Shown piece by piece: positions 27,738 to 35,776 of a stretch of 64,000 nucleotides of DNA (its first letter is position 1; every line of letters begins with the position of its first letter). The translations under genes were made by a program, and so were the position numbers. Location of the stretch: contig NZ_CP040846.1 of assembly GCF_006274605.1 (NCBI RefSeq), positions 2,162,337 to 2,226,336 of the forward strand, in the 5' to 3' direction. The stretch is from Thermococcus indicus. Lineage in GTDB: Archaea; Methanobacteriota_B; Thermococci; Thermococcales; Thermococcaceae. The notes below the pieces were generated by a model. The model was given only the letters and a program-made list of their open reading frames with translations. It searched no databases and had not been told where the DNA came from.

Positions 27738-28331
27738 ATGATGCTCATACTCGAGGCCTACTTCAAGAACTACCCCGCCAGGAGAAAGGTGGCCGAGTTC
27801 CTGTTCGAGAACGGCCTCAGCGTAAAGAATGGTAAGATATACCTCCGGAACGTCGAGGTTCCAATAAGCGAGCTCGCCAGGATAATCGGGGTCAACAGGA
27901 AGATAGTCTATCACACCATCGAATACATAGAGAAGACCTACCCCCTCAAGTTGATATTCGAGAAGCTCAACCCGCTGCCAAGCCTCATCGACGTCGCCCC
28001 GCTGATGGGATGGGAGGTTCTCGAGATAGAGCTGGACAAGGAGAAGTACCTCCAGGGTTTCTCACAGGTGCTCGGGCTCCTACACCAGAACGGGGTTCCC
28101 GTTATGGAGGTCTTCAGCAGGAACCTCCGCGAGGAGCCGACGAAGCTCTACATAGTCATTGACGGAACACTCCCCGTCGAGGTCTTCGTGAGGATCAAGG
28201 AGATGGAGGGCTTCAGGAAACTCATACTCCACACGCCCGAGAAGGATAAGGAGAAGTACGTCTGCAACTACTGCGAGGTCAAGTACTGCCCCAAGAGGAT
28301 CCTGATGGAACGCCTCGCCTCTACCCGGTGA
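27738..28331 (+). CDS. HTH regulator of amino acid metabolism with ACT-like domain
   Basis: The 197-residue protein has an N-terminal HTH segment ([28 protein letters not shown], about 40-68). An ACT-like region follows ([40 protein letters not shown]), then a Cys motif (CNYCEVKYC) near the C-terminus. This matches the archaeal group annotated as DNA-binding regulators of amino acid metabolism. The three cysteines may bind metal. It overlaps the convergent acylphosphatase gene by 11 bases. GAGGTG precedes the start. Confidence 0.65.
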   Translation: MMLILEAYFKNYPARRKVAEFLFENGLSVKNGKIYLRNVEVPISELARIIGVNRKIVYHTIEYIEKTYPLKLIFEKLNPLPSLIDVAPLMGWEVLEIELDKEKYLQGFSQVLGLLHQNGVPVMEVFSRNLREEPTKLYIVIDGTLPVEVFVRIKEMEGFRKLILHTPEKDKEKYVCNYCEVKYCPKRILMERLASTR

Positions 28332-28596
28332 CCCTGAACCCCTCAAGCCCCTCCGGTTCTTCCCATTTTACCTCCACACGGGTTACCCTCGCGAGGGCCG
28401 GCCCCTGGTGCGCCCATCCTATCAGTGCCTCGACCCGCTCCTCGTCCCCCTCCACAACGGCCTCAACGGTGCCGTCGGGCAGGTTTCTCACCCACCCGCT
28501 GACGCCGAGCTTCCTCGCCTCCCTCTGCATGCTCCAGCGAAAACCAACGCCCTGAACGCGCCCGTGGATTCTAAGGTGCGCCCTCACCCGTTCCAT
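28321..28596 (-). CDS. acyP: Acylphosphatase
   Basis: The 91-residue protein has the whole family signature: [40 protein letters not shown]. Arg (GFRW) and Asn (VRNLPDG) are the catalytic pair. It hydrolyses acyl phosphates such as acetyl phosphate or carbamoyl phosphate. The length is normal for the family. It is divergent from cutA, with promoter elements between them. Confidence 0.95.
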   Translation of the reverse strand: MERVRAHLRIHGRVQGVGFRWSMQREARKLGVSGWVRNLPDGTVEAVVEGDEERVEALIGWAHQGPALARVTRVEVKWEEPEGLEGFRVTG

Positions 28597-28672
28597 ACCA
28601 CATCCCGTCCTTAATACTCCCGCAACCGATTTAAGCTTATCCGTTGAGCTTAAGACGGGTGGGAGGATGGAG

Positions 28673-28978
28673 ATGATACTAGTTTACACAACCTTCCCCG
28701 ACTGGGAGAGCGCCGAGAAGGTGGTGAAGGCACTCCTTGAGAGAAAGCTCATCGCCTGCGCAAACCTCAGGGAGCACAGGGCGTTCTACTGGTGGCAGGG
28801 GAAGATTGAAGAGGGCAAAGAAGTCGGCGCCATACTCAAGACGGAGGTCGAGAAGTGGAGGGAGCTGAGGGACGCCATCAGGGAGATGCACCCTTACGAG
28901 GTCCCCTTGATAGCCAGGATAGAGGTGGACAAGGTAAACGATGAATACGCGGAGTGGCTCGAGAAGGTGCTGTCATGA
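28673..28978 (+). CDS. cutA: Divalent cation tolerance protein CutA1
   Basis: The 101-residue protein [41 protein letters not shown] nearly matches the very stable Pyrococcus horikoshii CutA1. It forms a trimer with a ferredoxin-like fold and binds divalent metals; the physiological role is not settled. ATG 28673 has the GGTGGGAGG site at proper spacing, while the ATG two codons earlier abuts it. The stop overlaps the DUF99 start (ATGA). Confidence 0.93.
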   Translation: MILVYTTFPDWESAEKVVKALLERKLIACANLREHRAFYWWQGKIEEGKEVGAILKTEVEKWRELRDAIREMHPYEVPLIARIEVDKVNDEYAEWLEKVLS

Positions 28979-29562
28979 TAAGGAAGGTCAAGCCCCAGAT
29001 ACGCGTCGTTGGGTTTGACGATGGGACGTTCTCTTTCTCTCCCAAACTCCAGCGGGAGAAAACGATTCTGATAGGCGTCGTCATGAAGGGCTCCCGGGAG
29101 GTTGTTGGCGTTCTCTCGCGCTGGATAACCGTCGACGGAAAGGACGCCACGGAGGCCATGATAGACGCCATCAGCTCATCCAGATTCAAAGATCTGAGAC
29201 TGATCCTCCTCAAGGGCATTACCTACGCCGGCTTCAACGTCGTTGACCTGGAAAGGCTCCACAGGGAAACGGGACTGCCGGTCATAGTGGTCGTCCGGAA
29301 GAGACCGGACATCGGGGCGATGGAGGCCGCGCTCAGGAAGCACTTCGCCGATGCGGAGGAGAGGCTTGGGCTTCTTAAAAAGGCGCCCCCGCTGGTTGAG
29401 ATGATACCAGAAAAGCTCTACTTCCAGGCTGCGGGCGTGGACGAGAAGACCGCGGTCGAGATAATCCGGGCCACCACCCGGACCGGCCTAACCCCCGAAC
29501 CCCTCCGGCTGGCACACATGATAGCCTCCGCGGTAATGACGGGCGAGAGCAAGAGGGAGTAG
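28975..29562 (+). CDS. DUF99 family protein
   Basis: The 195-residue protein [21 protein letters not shown] has the DUF99 features: a DDG motif near the N-terminus, [15 protein letters not shown], and [10 protein letters not shown]. The fold is thought to be RNase H/endonuclease V-like, so a nuclease or nucleic-acid role is possible, but no activity is established. It is translationally coupled to cutA by an ATGA overlap. Confidence 0.8.
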   Translation: MIRKVKPQIRVVGFDDGTFSFSPKLQREKTILIGVVMKGSREVVGVLSRWITVDGKDATEAMIDAISSSRFKDLRLILLKGITYAGFNVVDLERLHRETGLPVIVVVRKRPDIGAMEAALRKHFADAEERLGLLKKAPPLVEMIPEKLYFQAAGVDEKTAVEIIRATTRTGLTPEPLRLAHMIASAVMTGESKRE

Positions 29563-29563
29563 G

Positions 29564-29570
29564 TTTATAA
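29564..29570 (+). promoter_or_regulatory. TATA box before the candidate C/D sRNA
   Basis: TTTATAA lies directly after the DUF99 stop and about 28-34 bases before the box C of the candidate sRNA. No protein start codon follows in a useful position, which suggests an RNA gene. Confidence 0.45.
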
Positions 29571-29593
29571 GGCGAAAATTGGAGAAAAGAACG

Positions 29594-29655
29594 ACCGATG
29601 ATGGCAACAGGGTAGCTACCGAATCCTGATGTGGAAGCCGTTCCAGACTGAGGTC
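29594..29655 (+). ncRNA. Candidate C/D-box sRNA (2'-O-methylation guide)
   Basis: All four boxes occur in order: box C ATGATGG (29598-29604), D' CCGA (29619-29622), C' TGATGTG (29627-29633) and D CTGA (29648-29651). Both guide regions are exactly 14 nt and the D'-C' spacer is 4 nt, the compact symmetric layout of archaeal guides. A TATA box lies at the right distance upstream. C and D' deviate from consensus by one base each. The guides are CAACAGGGTAGCTA and GAAGCCGTTCCAGA. The rRNA or tRNA targets were not identified. Confidence 0.55.
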
Positions 29656-30490
29656 AATCACACGGAACCAGCAGCACAGGAACTTTTGAGTCCCTTATGA
29701 CACGCTCCGCAGTGCTGCCAAGGAGCAGGTCCTTGATGAAGCTCCTCCCCTTCTTGCCGATGACTATGAGGGTCGAGTTCTTGGCGAGTGAAGTTCCAAT
29801 TATCGCCTGGCTCGCCGAGCCCACCATCACCTCGGTCTCAAACTTTGCCCTCAGTCCCCTCGCGGACTTCTCGAGGTTCTTCTTCGCCAGCTCTATGTTG
29901 TGCTCAAGCTCGTCCATACTGCCGTAGTCAACCGAGTGGAGCAGAATTCCGCTCTCCACCAGCTCCTCAAACTTCCGGACTGTCTTGAGAACCTTTATAG
30001 AGCAGTTTGAGAAGTCCAGGGCCACCAGCGGACGCCTGAAGACCTCGGAACAGTCCCCGGACAGCTCAAATTTACCGTCCCCCTTGACATACTTGAGGAG
30101 CAGGACCGGCCGCTTCGTGGCCCTCGCAAGGTTCGAGGCGGTGCTTCCGACGAACATCGTCCTCCATATGTTCTCCCCCATGCTGGGGATGACAACCAGG
30201 TCCGCGCCCTTCTCCTCGGCGGTCTCGGCTATCTCTATCGAAGGAATTCCTATCCTCACGATTGCCTCGACCTTCACACTGTCCTTCCTGAGCTCCTCAG
30301 CCAGCCCCTCCAGCCTCTCGCGATACACGTCCTCGAGTTCAAAGGCCTCGAACTCGGCTATGGTTATATCGACGACGTGGATGAGGTACAGCTCCCTGAC
30401 ACCCATGGAAATGAGCCTGGGAATGCAGGTGCGCAGGGCGTGCATCGATACATCCGAAAAGTCGGTCGGGTACAACACTTTCTCAAACAT
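29654..30490 (-). CDS. Universal stress protein with two tandem UspA domains
   Basis: The 278-residue protein contains two Usp folds. The first (1 to ~145) starts MFEKVLYPTDFSDVSMHALRTC and ends VIPSMGENIWRTMFVGSTASNLARATKRPVLLLKYV. The second (~155-278) starts RPLVALDFSNCSIKVLKTVR and ends VIGKKGRSFIKDLLLGSTAERVIRDSKVPVLLVPCD. The second domain keeps the ATP-binding pattern G-2x-G-9x-G(S/T). The start at 30490 fits the domain boundary, and the frame open upstream is not coding-like. It overlaps the end of the candidate sRNA on the opposite strand by two bases. Confidence 0.88.
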   Translation of the reverse strand: MFEKVLYPTDFSDVSMHALRTCIPRLISMGVRELYLIHVVDITIAEFEAFELEDVYRERLEGLAEELRKDSVKVEAIVRIGIPSIEIAETAEEKGADLVVIPSMGENIWRTMFVGSTASNLARATKRPVLLLKYVKGDGKFELSGDCSEVFRRPLVALDFSNCSIKVLKTVRKFEELVESGILLHSVDYGSMDELEHNIELAKKNLEKSARGLRAKFETEVMVGSASQAIIGTSLAKNSTLIVIGKKGRSFIKDLLLGSTAERVIRDSKVPVLLVPCD

Positions 30491-30592
30491 CCCGGACACC
30501 CCAGTATTAATTTGGACGTCGATGCTTATTATCGTTGCCCATGTATTGGAAAGGGTTATAACGCCTCGATTGAAGTTTGAACGGTGATAGCT

Positions 30593-31789
30593 ATGGTCAA
30601 GAGGGTCCACATATTCGACTGGCATAAGGAGCACGCCAAGAAGGTTGAGGAGTTCGCGGGCTGGGAGATGCCCATCTGGTACTCCAGCATAAAGGACGAA
30701 CACCTCGCCGTTAGAAACGGCGTCGCAATCTTCGACGTCTCCCACATGGGGGAGTTCATCTTCCGCGGAAAGGACGCCCTTGAGTTCCTCCAGTACGTCA
30801 CGACCAACGACATCTCAAAGCCCCCCGCCATAAGCGGAACCTACACCCTCGTCCTCAACGAGCGCGGAGCGGTTAAGGACGAGACGCTGGTGTTTAACCT
30901 CGGGAACGACACCTACATGATGGTCTGCGACAGCGATGCCTTCGAGAAGCTCGAGGCATGGTTCAACGCGATAAAGAGGGGCATAGAAAAGTTCGGTGAG
31001 CTGGACCTCGAGATAGAAAACAAAACCTACGACATGGTCATGTTCTCAATCCAGGGTCCGAAGGCGAGGGACCTCGCAAAGGACCTCTTCGGCATCGACA
31101 TCAACGAGCTCTGGTGGTTCCAGGCGAAGGAGGTCGAGCTCGACGGAATTAAGATGCTCCTCTCAAGGAGCGGCTACACCGGCGAGAACGGCTGGGAGAT
31201 TTACTTCGAGGACGCCAACCCCTACCACCCGGACGAGAGCAAGCGCGGAAAGCCGGAGAAAGCTCTCCACGTCTGGGAGAGAATCCTCGAGGCCGGAGAG
31301 AAGTACGGCATAAAGCCGGCCGGACTCGGTGCTCGCGACACCCTCAGGCTTGAGGCAGGCTACACCCTCTACGGCAACGAGACCAAGGAGCTCCAGCTCC
31401 TCAGCACCGACATCGATGAGGTTACCCCCCTCCAGGCCAACCTCGACTTCGCCATCTTCTGGGATAAGGAGTTCATAGGCAAGGAGGCACTCCTCAAGCA
31501 GAGGGAGCGCGGCCTCGGCAGGAAGATGGTGCACTTCAAGATGGTTGACAAAGGCATCCCGAGGGAGGGCTACAAGGTTCTGGCCAACGGCGAGGTCATA
31601 GGCGAGGTTACCAGCGGAACCAGCTCCCCGCTCCTCGGAATCGGCATAGGAATAGCCTTCGTGAAGGAGGAGTACGCCAAGCCAGGCGTTGAGCTGGAGA
31701 TAGAGATAAGGGGCAAGCCCAAGAAGGCCGTAACCGTTGCTCCGCCCTTCTACGACCCCAAGAAGTACGGGGCCTTCAGGGAGGAGTGA
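30593..31789 (+). CDS. gcvT: Aminomethyltransferase (glycine cleavage system T protein)
   Basis: The 398-residue protein starts [37 protein letters not shown] and is close to the Pyrococcus horikoshii T protein of known structure. The folate-binding and catalytic Asp region is FDVSHMGEF. Further family blocks are [33 protein letters not shown] and [16 protein letters not shown]. It transfers the methylene group from H-protein-bound aminomethyl to a tetrahydropterin. The P and H protein genes are not in the window. A T-rich tract follows. Confidence 0.95.
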   Translation: MVKRVHIFDWHKEHAKKVEEFAGWEMPIWYSSIKDEHLAVRNGVAIFDVSHMGEFIFRGKDALEFLQYVTTNDISKPPAISGTYTLVLNERGAVKDETLVFNLGNDTYMMVCDSDAFEKLEAWFNAIKRGIEKFGELDLEIENKTYDMVMFSIQGPKARDLAKDLFGIDINELWWFQAKEVELDGIKMLLSRSGYTGENGWEIYFEDANPYHPDESKRGKPEKALHVWERILEAGEKYGIKPAGLGARDTLRLEAGYTLYGNETKELQLLSTDIDEVTPLQANLDFAIFWDKEFIGKEALLKQRERGLGRKMVHFKMVDKGIPREGYKVLANGEVIGEVTSGTSSPLLGIGIGIAFVKEEYAKPGVELEIEIRGKPKKAVTVAPPFYDPKKYGAFREE

Positions 31790-31810
31790 TTTTTCCTCTT
31801 CTTTTTCCAA
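31790..31810 (+). terminator. T-rich terminator after gcvT
   Basis: Two runs of five Ts separated by pyrimidines directly follow the gcvT stop, as expected for a Thermococcales poly-T terminator. Confidence 0.45.
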
Positions 31811-31819
31811 AAACCTTTT

Positions 31820-31845
31820 AGGTAATGGGGGCGTTACCTGGTAAC
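31820..31845 (+). promoter_or_regulatory. Operator-like repeats upstream of DMT transporter
   Basis: A perfect 13-base palindrome GTTACCTGGTAAC (31833-31845) and a further half site AGGTAA (31820-31825) lie about 40-60 bases before the TATA-like GAATTTATA (31886-31894) of the transporter gene. Its position upstream of TATA would suit an activator or a TFB-adjacent regulator. Confidence 0.35.
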
Positions 31846-31917
31846 AGGGGCAGGACCAAATTTTATTCGGAAAGCCAAAATCGTTGAATTTATATGCCCC
31901 GGAAATGAGTTGAAGCC

Positions 31918-32748
31918 ATGTCCAGCAAGCACGCCGTCGGCGCGGTGCTCCTGTGGTCAACGGTTGCCTCGGCCTTCAAGCTCTCCCTGCGCTACATGAG
32001 TCCGCTCCAGCTCCTGTTCTACGCGTCCCTAACCTCGCTCCTTCTCTTTGGTATGCTCTACGCGAAAGAATTCACCCCCAGAAAGGAAAACCTCCGCTCC
32101 GCTTATCTCGGCCTTATAAACCCCCTCCTGTACTACACCGTTCTCTTCTCGGCCTACGACAGACTGCCTGCCCAGGAGGCGCAGGCTCTCAACTACACCT
32201 GGCCGCTGATGCTCGTCCTTCTCTCTATTCCGCTCCTGGGAAAGAGGCCCGGCGCAAGGGCGGTACTTGGCCTGCTCCTCGGCTTCATGGGGGCCATCGT
32301 GGTGGCAACAAAAGGGAACCTCGGGGGCCTAAACTTCACCGATCCCCTTGGGGTGGCCCTCGGCATTGGAAGTGCCGTTATCTGGGCGAGCTACTGGCTC
32401 CTCAACCTTCGCGACGGGAGAAAGCTGATCGAGAAGATGTTCTGGAACTTTCTGTTCGGCTTCATCTACGTCTCAGCGGCCGTTGCGGTAACGGGAAACT
32501 TCGCCGTTCCCCCCGCCGGAGGTCTCGCCGGGGCAATCTACGTCGGCCTCTTCGAGATGGGGGTTACCTTCCTCCTCTGGTACAGGGCCGTTGAGAGCGA
32601 TATGGCCTTCGCCTCGAACCTTGCCTACCTCGTGCCATTCCTCAGCCTGTTTTTCATCTCGGTCGTCGTCGGGGAGAGAATCGTCCCAGCAACGGTGGTC
32701 GGGCTGGCGATGATAGTGGGGGGCATAATCCTCGGAAGGGAACAATAA
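31918..32748 (+). CDS. DMT-superfamily (EamA) transporter
   Basis: The 276-residue protein has about ten hydrophobic segments in two EamA repeats. The first starts AVGAVLLWSTVASAFKLSLRYMSPLQLLFYASL. The second ends LAYLVPFLSLFFISVVVGERIVPATVVGLAMIVGGIILG. Members export or import amino acids and other metabolites. The substrate cannot be inferred. It precedes tRNA-Gly on the same strand. Confidence 0.85.
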   Translation: MSSKHAVGAVLLWSTVASAFKLSLRYMSPLQLLFYASLTSLLLFGMLYAKEFTPRKENLRSAYLGLINPLLYYTVLFSAYDRLPAQEAQALNYTWPLMLVLLSIPLLGKRPGARAVLGLLLGFMGAIVVATKGNLGGLNFTDPLGVALGIGSAVIWASYWLLNLRDGRKLIEKMFWNFLFGFIYVSAAVAVTGNFAVPPAGGLAGAIYVGLFEMGVTFLLWYRAVESDMAFASNLAYLVPFLSLFFISVVVGERIVPATVVGLAMIVGGIILGREQ

Positions 32749-32751
32749 AGC

Positions 32752-32760
32752 TTTTAAATG
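32752..32760 (+). promoter_or_regulatory. TATA box of tRNA-Gly
   Basis: CTTTTAAAT lies about 30 bases before the mature tRNA 5' end, the expected place for the archaeal TATA box. Confidence 0.5.
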
Positions 32761-32788
32761 GGGGTCGCTTTAATTATAGCGGGCCAGG

Positions 32789-32866
32789 GCGGTGGTAGTC
32801 TAGCCTGGTCCAGGACACCGGCCTCCCAAGCCGGTAACCCGGGTTCAAATCCCGGCCACCGCACCA
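32789..32866 (+). tRNA. tRNA-Gly(CCC)
   Basis: The acceptor arms GCGGTGG (32789-32795) and CCACCGC (32856-32862) pair fully, followed by discriminator A and an encoded CCA. The anticodon stem CCGGC/GCCGG encloses the loop CTCCCAA, giving anticodon CCC (glycine GGG). The T arm is CCGGG-TTCAAAT-CCCGG. There is no intron. Confidence 0.97.
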
Positions 32867-32887
32867 TCTTCTTCTCGCGGACGTTAC

Positions 32888-33487
32888 TCATACCTTTCTG
32901 CCCACGATGAGCCTGACTATTCCACTGTAGTGGCTCTCCTCGTGCTCGATTTCGAAGTATTTTCTGGCCAAAAGGTGCGTCTCCCTCAGCGTGTTGTCCT
33001 CCAGCAGAAAACCGAGGAGAACGTCGAGGGGCCTGAGAAACAGCCAGTTCAAAAGCCGGCAATCGCTCTTCGTGTGCTCCAGGAAAACCGCCCTTCCGCA
33101 GGGCTTGAGAACGCGGTGGATTTCCCTCATGGCCCTCTCAGGGTTGGGAACGGTGCAGAAGACGAAGGAGGAAACCACCGTGTCGAAGCTCCCGTCCGGA
33201 AACTCCAGGTTCTCGGCGTCCATCACGTAAAATTGAACGTTGAGACCGAGTTCTCTGGCCTTCTTCCTCGCTATCTCGACCATCTCCGGAACTGCATCAA
33301 CGGCGTGGAGTTCAACCCCTTGCGAATAGTAGGGGAGCATCTTCCCGACGCCAACGCCGATTTCAAGGACCCTTCCGCGGGCAAAGCTGGCCGCCATCTT
33401 CCTGAGGGGGCAGAAGAACCTGTCCAGGGGCTTTTCCAGGACGTTGTAGCGCTCTCCAAGCCTCGCGTACTTCTCCCTGAAGCTCAT
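32888..33487 (-). CDS. Class I SAM-dependent methyltransferase
   Basis: The 199-residue protein has motif I VLEIGVGVGKMLPYY, motif II LHAVDAVPEM, the VMDAENLEFPDGSFDTVVSSFVFCTVPNPERAMREIHRVLKPCG core and the FLEHTKS strand. This is the UbiE/phosphatidylethanolamine methyltransferase-like group. The substrate is unknown, possibly a lipid or quinone-like small molecule. It converges on tRNA-Gly, with a gap of about 20 bases. Confidence 0.85.
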   Translation of the reverse strand: MSFREKYARLGERYNVLEKPLDRFFCPLRKMAASFARGRVLEIGVGVGKMLPYYSQGVELHAVDAVPEMVEIARKKARELGLNVQFYVMDAENLEFPDGSFDTVVSSFVFCTVPNPERAMREIHRVLKPCGRAVFLEHTKSDCRLLNWLFLRPLDVLLGFLLEDNTLRETHLLARKYFEIEHEESHYSGIVRLIVGRKV

Positions 33488-33591
33488 GCCCCAAAATCCC
33501 TCCTCCCGCTTAAAACCCTAACTGGGCAGGAGTGTGGAGTCGAGTCGGCAGGCTTTTAAGGCCAAAGGGCAAAGCCGACCCGGTGATGCTC

Positions 33592-34227
33592 ATGCCGTAC
33601 CTGCTCATAGAACACCTTGAGGAACTGCGCGACTGGGTTCTGCTCGAGTACAGGCACGCGAGCGAATGGTGGGGAGAGAGGCTGATATTCACCAACGTGG
33701 AGCCGCACGAAAGGGAAGAACTCGCGAAGTTAGGAAGTGTGATAGCGGCCAGTGTTACGGAGTTCCCCCTTGACAGGTCGAAGCTGATAATCCTTGACCC
33801 CTTCGCAGAGGAGGAGCTGAAGCCGGAGGATATAGAAGAAGACAGCGTAATCGTCGTGGGTGGAATCCTCGGCGACTTCGAGTTCACTGGGAAGACCAAG
33901 AAGTTCATAACCGAGAAGATCGAGGGCGCGAAGGCCAGGCACATCGGGAGCGTGCAGTTCTCCATAGACGGTTCCGCCATCATCGCGAAGCTCATCGCGG
34001 AGGGAAAGAGGCTGGGAGAGATAGAGTACGAGCTGAACCCCACGATAAAGCTCGACGAGTTCAGCGAGATAACCCTCCACTACGCCGTGCCGAAGCTGGA
34101 CGGAAAGCTTCTCCTCACGCCTGGGCTGATAGAACTCCAGAAGAGGGAGCTTGGGTACACTGAGGCGGACGATGAGATAAGCGACGAGGAGCTTGAGGCG
34201 TTCTTTGAGGGGAAGGGGGAGTTATGA
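33592..34227 (+). CDS. SPOUT methyltransferase of the Sfm1/DUF431 family
   Basis: The ~211-residue protein starts MPYLLIEHLEELRDWVLLEYRHASEWW and contains LIILDPFAEEELKPEDIEEDSVIVVGGILGDF. It ends with LDGKLLLTPGLIELQKRE. These blocks match yeast Sfm1, a SPOUT-fold enzyme that methylates an arginine of ribosomal protein uS3, and the family once called predicted RNA methyltransferases. The archaeal substrate is not known. The start may be 33586 or 33592; GGTGAT lies just upstream. The stop overlaps a short downstream frame (ATGA). Confidence 0.75.
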   Translation: MPYLLIEHLEELRDWVLLEYRHASEWWGERLIFTNVEPHEREELAKLGSVIAASVTEFPLDRSKLIILDPFAEEELKPEDIEEDSVIVVGGILGDFEFTGKTKKFITEKIEGAKARHIGSVQFSIDGSAIIAKLIAEGKRLGEIEYELNPTIKLDEFSEITLHYAVPKLDGKLLLTPGLIELQKRELGYTEADDEISDEELEAFFEGKGEL

Positions 34228-34343
34228 TAGCGAAACTCTACCAAGTGCTCCCAATAGAAGTGTTCAAGATACTGGCAAGACACAACTTCAGCTTAGTTGG
34301 GTCCTGGGGGAGCATTATCTGCTCAGGGGAAATACACTCCTAA
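34224..34343 (+). CDS. Short frame, probably the remnant of a truncated gene
   Basis: A 39-residue frame (MIAKLYQVLPIEVFKILARHNFSLVGSWGS...) begins in an ATGA overlap with the Sfm1-like gene and is preceded by GGGGGAG. The first ~22 residues look like the start of a real protein (amphipathic helix LYQVLPIEVFKILARHNF). It then runs into sequence without coding character and stops. I read it as the 5' end of a gene cut off by rearrangement. It could also be a genuine small protein. Confidence 0.35.
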   Translation: MIAKLYQVLPIEVFKILARHNFSLVGSWGSIICSGEIHS

Positions 34344-34568
34344 TTCGGGGCTTCCGCTCAAAGTGACCTTCAGGGGAAAGACACTAGCTCGTGCTGGACC
34401 TCGAAGGCTGAGTTTACATTGGGGGTGGGGCTTTCAAGAAACCATAAAGTATTCCACGACGCTACCTTTTGTTCCCGCGTAGGCATCGTCACAAATCGCC
34501 ATTTCCCTCCTCCCGGATGGTATAACACTGGGCGAAGGGGTTAAATACCGCCTGCCGTATCTTTTCCT
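34344..34568. other. Gene-free stretch before the HEPN-MNT pair
   Basis: There is no convincing gene on either strand. The left part reads as degenerate sequence following the truncated frame. The right part holds one copy of a 25-nt repeat (34501-34525) and a TTAAATA element (34541-34547) that would give a nearly leaderless transcript for the HEPN gene at 34569. Confidence 0.5.
34501..34525 (+). repeat. Copy A of a 25-nt repeat flanking the HEPN-MNT module
   Basis: ATTTCCCTCCTCCCGGA-T-GGTATAA matches copy B (35745-35769) at 24 of 25 positions. On the minus strand both copies read (V/I)IPSGRRE in the same relative frame, so the repeat could be a fragment of a duplicated coding sequence. Confidence 0.6.
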
Positions 34569-34985
34569 ATGATGATAAAGAGGAGCGAGTACGAGCGGTG
34601 GATGAAGCAGGCCGGGAGAACCCTTTCCTCGGCCCGAAGGGATCTGGAGGAGGGTTACTATGAGTGGGCCAGCTTCAAGGCCCAGCAGGCGGCGGAACTG
34701 GCGGTTAAAGCTTTGTTACGCGGTCTCGGCTACGCCCCCATCGGTCACTCAATCACGCGCCTTCTCAGGGAGCTCCGGGCGGAGGGTTTCAGCATTCCAA
34801 GGGAGATCCTTAGCATGGCGATGGAGCTCGACAGGAACTACATAGCTCCTCGCTACCCGGACGCTTATCCAGAAGGCGCACCCTTCGAGTACTACTCCGA
34901 AGACGTTGCCGGAGAGCTGATATCCTACGCGGAGGAGATTATAGAATTTGTGAGGGGGCTTATCGGTGATCTCGAAGGAGCTTGA
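34569..34985 (+). CDS. HEPN-domain protein (HEPN-MNT toxin-antitoxin partner)
   Basis: The 138-residue helical protein has the HEPN pattern: WMKQAGRTLSSARRDLEEGYYEWASFKAQQAAELAVKALLRGLGYAPIGHSITRLLREL, then LDRNYIAPRYPDAYPEG. In archaea such proteins pair with MNT nucleotidyltransferases as toxin-antitoxin systems, where HEPN acts as an RNase and MNT can inactivate it by AMP transfer. The RYPDA Arg and Tyr are characteristic of this branch. It overlaps the MNT gene by 20 bases. The flanking sequence is degenerate, suggesting an acquired module. Confidence 0.88.
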   Translation: MMIKRSEYERWMKQAGRTLSSARRDLEEGYYEWASFKAQQAAELAVKALLRGLGYAPIGHSITRLLRELRAEGFSIPREILSMAMELDRNYIAPRYPDAYPEGAPFEYYSEDVAGELISYAEEIIEFVRGLIGDLEGA

Positions 34986-35379
34986 GAGCTTTGTTAAGAG
35001 GCTCGTTGACTACTTCCACGGGGACGTCACGGTAATCCTCTTCGGCTCCCGCGCGAGGGGGGACTTCAACAGGGCAAGCGACTACGACCTTATCGTGGTC
35101 TCAAAGCGACTGAAGGGGAACCCTCTAAGGAGGACGCGCCCGCTCTACGAGCTGAACGATGAGTTCCTCGACCTGGACATACTGGCCTACACTCCATCAG
35201 AGTTTCTCAGGGCTATGGAGAGCCTCTCGCCTTCAGTTCTCGACGCAATGAAGGAAGGAATCCTGCTCCACGATAATGGATTTTACAAGACCGCTAAGAG
35301 GCACTTTGAGGAGCTGAAAAGGAAGGGGCTCAGAAAAGAGCGCTACTGGAGGGTAGAGGGGTTTATTCAAAGAGGGTAG
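34966..35379 (+). CDS. MNT-domain nucleotidyltransferase (HEPN-MNT antitoxin partner)
   Basis: The 137-residue protein carries the minimal nucleotidyltransferase motif GSRARGDFNRASDYDLIVV and the third acid in FLDLDILAYTPSEF. It would transfer nucleotides, probably AMP, to a tyrosine of its HEPN partner. Translation starts at GTG 34966 inside the HEPN gene. The C-terminal half (KTAKRHFEELKRKGLRKERYWRVEGF) is basic and helical. Confidence 0.88.
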   Translation: MISKELESFVKRLVDYFHGDVTVILFGSRARGDFNRASDYDLIVVSKRLKGNPLRRTRPLYELNDEFLDLDILAYTPSEFLRAMESLSPSVLDAMKEGILLHDNGFYKTAKRHFEELKRKGLRKERYWRVEGFIQRG

Positions 35380-35629
35380 GCACAGATACTCAACTGAAGC
35401 TTAGGAAAGCGTAGAGAGCTGCGCTTTAATCGACATTTCAGCGTTCTTAGAACCTTTGAGCCCGATCGCCAAAAGCTCCCCCTGTATCTTCTCACCCTGA
35501 GGTAGTGGGGTACCATGATTATGAAGGCAAGCCCGCGATTATGAAGCTGGTATGAACAATGTACCGGTAGTTTTTACATGAGCTCATCGCTCACTTGTTA
35601 AATATTCACCGTTCAGCATGGCGTGCCAG

Positions 35630-35776
35630 TCAAGAAGAGCTCCGACATCGCTCGGGGGCCAACCTCCAACTGTCGAGAAAGTTCATGATACCGTACGCAA
35701 AACTCGCCCTACCAATCACGATCAAAAATACGGCCCAGCCTATTATTTCCCTCCTCCCGGAGGGTATAATATCCAC
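35630..35776 (-). CDS. Possible 48-residue membrane peptide or gene remnant
   Basis: From GTG 35776 a minus-strand frame reads VDIIPSGRREIIGWAVFLIVIGRASFAYGIMNFLDSWRL.... It has one plausible transmembrane helix (about residues 11-31). GAGGG lies 8 bases before the GTG. The hydrophobic composition is protein-like, but the tail is not. It may be the 3' remnant of a larger membrane-protein gene. Confidence 0.25.
   Translation of the reverse strand: MDIIPSGRREIIGWAVFLIVIGRASFAYGIMNFLDSWRLAPERCRSSS
35745..35769 (+). repeat. Copy B of the 25-nt repeat flanking the HEPN-MNT module
   Basis: ATTTCCCTCCTCCCGGA-G-GGTATAA matches copy A with one difference. In this copy CCCTCC-TCCC-GGAGGG forms a perfect 6-base stem, while the stem in copy A carries one mismatch. 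The copies are in direct orientation, 1.24 kb apart. Confidence 0.6.

Noticed and set aside
29564..29610. A protein-coding start at ATG 29598 or 29601
   Set aside because: The frames close quickly and there is no ribosome site. The boxes fit a C/D RNA better.
29654..30745. Extended universal stress protein starting at 30745
   Set aside because: The extra 85 codons lie opposite gcvT and its promoter. The Usp domain begins exactly at ATG 30490.
34400..34460. CTTTCAAGAAACC stretch resembling the edge of a Thermococcales CRISPR repeat
   Set aside because: There is no second copy and no regular spacing. The match to known repeats is only a few bases.
35500..35546. A 20-base tandem repeat (GATTATGAAG twice) as a minisatellite or CRISPR start
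   Set aside because: There are only two units, with 10 identical bases, which is not enough to claim an array.
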